NCBI GenBank assembly: GCA_024305405.1
Contig: JAKNDB010000107.1
Location: 558,001 to 622,000, forward strand
Source: Dirofilaria immitis
Taxonomy: Eukaryota; Nematoda; Chromadorea; Rhabditida; Onchocercidae
DNA length: 64,000 nt
Direction: 5' to 3'
Positions 59,446 to 64,000 of this stretch are shown here, in pieces; position 1 is the first letter of the stretch; every line of letters starts with the position of its first letter. The notes below the pieces were generated by a model that was given only the letters and a program-made list of their open reading frames with translations, was not told the DNA's origin and did not search any database. Position numbers and translations under genes: made by a program.

Positions 59446-62291
59446 TTAAGTAACATTCGTGTCTACTTCGGAATTTTGTATACTTCCTTCCAGCCCAATT
59501 AACTTCTCATCCATATATTTTCGGATCTGACGCATGCACAATAATGATTTCTCCATTGGGAATGATATTAAATCTTCCGCTAATCCGTTTACTGAAAAAC
59601 AACGTTGCTATGGTAATCTCAATAAACAATCGAATCGATATCATTTCCATTTTCACGAAGATCTTTTCTTTTTCTAAGATAGTGAATTAAATGTAAAACG
59701 AACGAAAAGATTATTAAACACTAATTACTTCTTAAGATAAAGAGAAATTTCTAGTATAAATGCAAAATTTTTCTAACTTTATTTAAAAAAAAAAAAAAAA
59801 CTTCTTAAAACCTTAAAAACTTCTTAAGATAAACTTTTTAAGGCTACTTCTTAAGATAAATAGAATTTCTAGTATAAATGCAAAATTTTCTAACTTTATT
59901 TAAAATCTAGAAACAAATAAATTTCTGAGAAATAAAACAAATCACCGAAAAGCTGATACGTCTTTTAAATGCATCATTTTTGTGCCCAAAGAAGTTTGTG
60001 AAAGCCATGATCCTTGCTGTTGCAATCCCTGAAATAGGTTTAATATTTTGTTAAAGGATGTTTGAACAACCTGATATTTCGATGATTTTGATAAAATAAA
60101 CATGAATATTGAAATAAACATAAAACAGAACACTGCATTTGAGATCGAAATTTTCAAAGCTTCTCATATGACAAACAGTCAAAAACATTTAAAAAAGCCA
60201 AAAATAGGTACTAACAGGTGAGGGTGATTTAGGTGGATGAGACGAAAATCCAATTGACTGTAAAATCCTATTTGCCGTTTCGCTAACGTCCGTTATCTTT
60301 GTATCATCCACAATAGAAGATTCAAGTATTGCATCATGCTGCTCAGCAGTTGTCTGACCATCAAAATCGTCTAACTTTGAATCAGCCTCTGGAAAATAAA
60401 GCTGAAGCATTCAAACTGAAGAATTTTAATAATTCAATACTTTTAGATGAAAAAGGACAGTTAAAAGGATTTAATATTAATATAAAATTCGATCCCAAAA
60501 CTCTAAAAAGGTCCTGACGAATATATTAACTACAAACAATACCATTAGATGCTGAACCATCATTCTCATTCCCGTTATTCTGCTCGAAGAGTTCATTGTT
60601 GTCTGAAAAGAATAAGTAGAAATAAAAAGAAAAAAAATATACTGAAAATTACTCTAACAAAAATAAAAAACACATCAAATCTTCTCATTAACTTCATTTA
60701 CCAGCAAATAGTTTTAATAACTTGCCATCTTCCTCTTCTTCGATTCCCTCTCCTCCTAAGCCTTCATCTTGTTCGTCTTCATAGTCGTATGATAAAAAAT
60801 TTGATGGCGACTGTTCTTCAGATCCAGATACATTCGAACTTACCTTTAATCGTAATTCGCAAAGCTGTTTTTTCTCTGGAATAAAAGAATAACAAAATTC
60901 CTGATGGTCAACCTTATTTTTGAAAAATATAAACCAGTACGTAAAGGAAGTAACAAAATTAATTGGTTTCGCATTGATAACATAGACCCTTTCGGGAGCA
61001 AAAATCAAATGTAATATTTTCATTTTCACTGTTTTTATTTTAAAGAATTCTAATATTTTCCCTTAAAACTACCTATTGTAAAATGATACTGTTTCAAAGA
61101 TAACCTTCAAAATTTCTTCCCATTCTCGCTGAGTTATAGCAAATTCTGCAAGATGTCTAGATTTTAAGTGTTTCATCAAATTTCCAGAGCATGCATATGC
61201 CACATGCACGCCGCATAATTTACAATTGGAACTTTTCCGATTAATCCGACAGAAATAACGCCAACTGGGATGTTCTGCCGCACGACCACGTCTTTTCCAC
61301 ATATTTCTATCTGGAGATTGAAACATTATTCTAATAAATTCATCACTAGCACGAGTCATGATTTCATGATTCACAAAAGTCAATGCAATTTATTTGTTGC
61401 GTCTGGATTTCAGACTTGAATTTTATTCCTGACAAAATAACAAAGCTAACTTACGAAACAGTGCGGTTTCAGAGGATATACGATTGAAATCAGCTTTGAG
61501 TTGCAACTTCATTTGCCATGATTGATCAAGCTCAACAGCAATCTAGATATGCGATATGAGAAAAGAAATCTTAAGAAGAAACAAAGCAACAGGAATAAAC
61601 CTATACTGGAATACTTATATTTATTTTTTTCACAATTTTCGATCATAGCAGGAATTACAAAAGCTGGTGAGCAGTTCAATGGCCAATTTTTTTATTCCAA
61701 GACCTTAGGAACAAGTTAAGTTGACTTACAAACTGTTATGCTTAATAAATCTGAAAACTATTCACCCACCTGTGGGTGACAACTACTAAAATGCTGCATT
61801 GCATTCCGAGTATTCAAACATTTGACCACTTTGGAGCATATTTTACAAATCATACAGTTATGTTCATCAACTCGTTGCACCAATTCCCAGCACGGATGTT
61901 CTGCAACACGACCACGTCTTGGTCCTAAAAATCATTCATTTTCAATAATTGTTTGAACAAAACAAGATATTCTATGTTTCGAGAAGTTCCGATGATAAAC
62001 AAGAATAGAAGTTATGAAAGAATGATTGAAAAAACTTACTTTTGAAAAACCTGAATTCTTAAATTCTTTAAATTTAAAGTCGCAATAATCACTTGTGTTG
62101 CGGAAGATTAAATGCTATTATCAACTAACTTTTTCATTAGATTCTGACAATCCAAGTCTACTACCATCATTGTAATTCTTACTCTGTTGCGTTATAAGAG
62201 TAGAAATATCAGCAAGAGTATTTGCTGTAGCTGTTGCTTCCGCCATATCTGGTTCTTGATTGTGTAATTCATCTTTAATATCGGTGAACAT
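59446..62291 (-). CDS. BED-type zinc-finger protein B, paralogue of A
   Basis: Exons: 62291-62165, 61924-61770, 61542-61455, 61310-61105, 60875-60702, 60602-60543, 60388-60216, 60028-59946, 59591-59446. Matches gene A exon by exon: EATATANTLADISTLITQQ; EHPCWELVQR, CMICKICSKVV, AMQHFSSCH; ELDQSWQMKLQLK; EHPSWRYFCRINRKSSNCKLC, GVHVAYACSGNLMKHLKSRH; NGSEEQ-like acidic region (SGSEEQSPSNF); ETANRILQSIG; and the terminal SFPMEKSLLCMRQIRKYMDE. The last exon has the same length as in A (146 bases). It has one extra intron splitting A's third exon and one extra small exon (ELFEQNNGNENDG). Base losses are inferred at T6 60868-60873, T5 59977-59981 and A4 59948-59951; restoring them repairs all phases. 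DNA-binding role inferred from the BED fold only. Confidence 0.82.
59732..59906. repeat. Direct repeat in the last intron of BED gene B
   Basis: Two copies of about 57 bases, 59732-59788 and 59850-59906, share CTTCTTAAGATAAA, TTTCTAGTATAAATGCAAAA and TCTAACTTTATTTAAAA, separated by an A-rich stretch containing two more CTTCTTAA motifs. Confidence 0.8.
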
Positions 62292-62775
62292 ATTTATACT
62301 CTTAATAATTGCCTAAAGTATAGCAGATACTGTAATATATACGACAAGTAATATTTTTCATGCATAAAGCATGCTAATGCTTTCTCGTTGTTATTCAATA
62401 ACAAATCTCGTTATCAGATCTTAATTTCAATACTTAGAGAGAGTATGATGATGAGAGAAGCTCGAGATTATTAGCAACTTACTGACCAATGACCAATATA
62501 TGAAATTTAAATTTATCGAATGGTATTATAGCAAAATAATAGAAGGAAGCAGTCAAATGCACACTGCGGGAACAACAATTTTACAATTTCCGATGGAACC
62601 CAACGCAAGCGTCCCCTCGGAGCACACTACCTTCCCTCTCATTTTTATTCAATTTCAATTCAATTCCCCAGCACGGAGTCATTTAAAGACACATACATAC
62701 ATGCATACACACATATGCAATTACATATAAATCAGAAATCGATAAAATAGATTCAGTTCTTGAGTACAACGCTGC

Positions 62776-62960
62776 TATATATCTATATATATAAATATAT
62801 ACATGCATATATATATATATGTATATATATATACATACACATACATATATTCACATACACAGACACGTACATACACACACAAACACACACACACATACAT
62901 ATACATACATGTGTATATATATACACACACACATACACACACACATATACATACACAAAC
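62776..62960. repeat. (TA)n/(CATA)n/(AC)n compound microsatellite
   Basis: About 180 bases of alternating purine-pyrimidine: TATATATATA blocks followed by ACATACACAC and CACACACACA blocks. Such sequence can form Z-DNA or hairpins and is length-variable. Confidence 0.95.
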
Positions 62961-63104
62961 GCCCCCAATTCTCTCGTATTCCAATACTATAATATTAATA
63001 TTACTAATACCAATATCATTGCCAATACGCTTGTCGCACGCATAACGCAACGCTATTAATTATTCTATACGAAGCAAAATGCACGTTGAATGATCCAATA
63101 TTGT

Positions 63105-63194
63105 GATAAAATTAGAATAGAGTAGAATAAATGAAATAAAATTGGAATAGAGTAGAATAAATGAGATAAAATTAGAATAGAATAGAATAGGAGT
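63105..63194. repeat. 30-base minisatellite, three copies
   Basis: Unit GATAAAATTAGAATAGAGTA followed by GAATAAATGA, three tandem copies with single-base differences; the third degenerates into AATAG repeats. Confidence 0.85.
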
Positions 63195-64000
63195 AGAATG
63201 ATATATATATTCCAATTTATATATAATGGTATAGAATAAAGAGAGCAAATTAAATAGGGGAAATTGAGGAATAAATGAAAGTGTGATATGATTAATAATA
63301 GTGTCCTTCTAAGGGTTGAAGGTCATTGATATAATCAAAAGATACATTGAATGAAATGAAAAGCAGCATTATTATGAAATGGAAAATCCTAAAGCTCTTT
63401 CTTATAATTTATATAAGCAAAGTCAGCAGAGAAATAAATAATGCCTTTCTAATCATCTCATATCGCAAGAGCTTTTGCGTTATCTCAGACAATACCATTC
63501 GTATCATCGATTAATTGATAACAGTCATCATCTTCCAAATGCTTCATTCAACATTTCATCTGATGCTTGCATCATCATCATCATCATCAAGAGATAATGA
63601 TGCATCGAATATTATATAGCAGATTCAATTATAAATGAGAATTAGCATCTGTTCATTTCATCCTTTTTCTGGACTAATTAAAATTACGGATAGATTAATT
63701 AGCAATCATAGATAAATTAAATTAGCGATCATGGATATTGCAAACTCTTTGCAATCTTTACAACATCTTCTCAGATATTAAAGATGAGAATTAGATGGGA
63801 TTAAAAAGTCTTTTATATTAAATTATAATAATTAAATCAAAACTTTAACATTCTCGAATTCTTCCTTTTAACTCAAAATTAAATTCCATTTTTAATCCAT
63901 TCCTAAATTTCCGAAAAATTTAAATTAAAATTTACTTTTTAGATTGAAAAAAAAAAAATAAAAATTCAATCTTTTTATTTTATTGAAATATTCGATTCGA

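Larger units (their letters stand above)
62292..64000. other. Right-end intergenic DNA rich in simple repeats
   Basis: Upstream of BED gene B. Apart from the two repeat arrays listed separately and a short (CAT)n near 63560, I see nothing; the frames across 62760-63060 are translations of the microsatellite. Confidence 0.5.

Noticed and set aside
1..62291. Programmed ribosomal frameshifting as the cause of repeated frame breaks
   Set aside because: The breaks hit many unrelated genes at simple runs, always in the direction of a missing base, and do not show slippery-site plus structure context. Base error explains all of them.
54253..62291. BED genes as active hAT transposons
   Set aside because: No transposase catalytic region or dimerisation domain is seen, the genes have seven or nine introns, and no terminal inverted repeats were noticed.
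62760..63059. Open frames rich in Tyr/Ile/His or Val/Cys
   Set aside because: They are translations of the TA/CA microsatellite in several frames at once.
1..64000. tRNA genes, SL RNA genes and CRISPR arrays
   Set aside because: I looked for T-loop motifs, the SL1 sequence and regularly spaced direct repeats with unique spacers and saw none.

Overview
This is nuclear DNA from a parasitic nematode, most likely a filarial worm. The evidence is strong AT richness, many short exons behind TTTTCAG/TTTTAG acceptors, acceptor-like AGs directly in front of several start codons (as in spliced-leader addition), a cuticle collagen, a nematode-type 5S rRNA gene, and a scrap of an alphaproteobacterial (Wolbachia-like) cytochrome b gene inside an intron. 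No coding frame is longer than a few hundred bases because genes are split into many exons; I built the models by joining exons whose phases match and whose products match known families.

Layout. Plus strand, 1-11.1 kb: the 3' end of a K-Cl cotransporter (1-566), FOXRED1 (2248-6666), PIN1 (7239-8923), ROMO1 (10440-11133). Minus strand, 13.0-14.8 kb: a cuticle collagen. 14.8-20.7 kb is an AT-rich gene-poor stretch with microsatellites. Plus strand, 20.7-33.2 kb: exons for two RING-H2 fingers, then coiled-coil and Ser-rich exons, possibly one large gene. 33.8 kb: a single 5S rRNA gene. Minus strand, 35.3-39.3 kb: protein O-fucosyltransferase 1 ending in KDEL, preceded by a syntaxin-6-type SNARE. 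Plus strand, 41.7-47.7 kb: IFT81. Minus strand, 49.5-62.3 kb: an unrecognised conserved protein (49.5-52.4), BED zinc-finger gene A (54.3-58.1), a small membrane ORF (58.2-58.4) and BED zinc-finger gene B (59.4-62.3), a tandem paralogue of A. The right end (62.3-64 kb) is microsatellite and minisatellite DNA.

The genes are mostly unrelated housekeeping functions: mitochondrial (FOXRED1 for complex I assembly, ROMO1 for the inner membrane), secretory pathway (POFUT1, syntaxin-6), cilia (IFT81), ion transport (KCC) and the mitotic/signalling isomerase PIN1. Only BED A/B are clearly related to each other.

The dominant oddity is technical: almost every conserved gene carries apparent one-base losses in short homopolymers, and restoring one base repairs both the frame and the exon phase. 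I read this as consensus error, so the affected genes should not be called pseudogenes. The main biological points are the Wolbachia-like insert in a FOXRED1 intron, the tandem RING fingers followed by a coiled coil, the decayed duplicate of the last POFUT1 exon, two GC-AG introns, and the BED pair.
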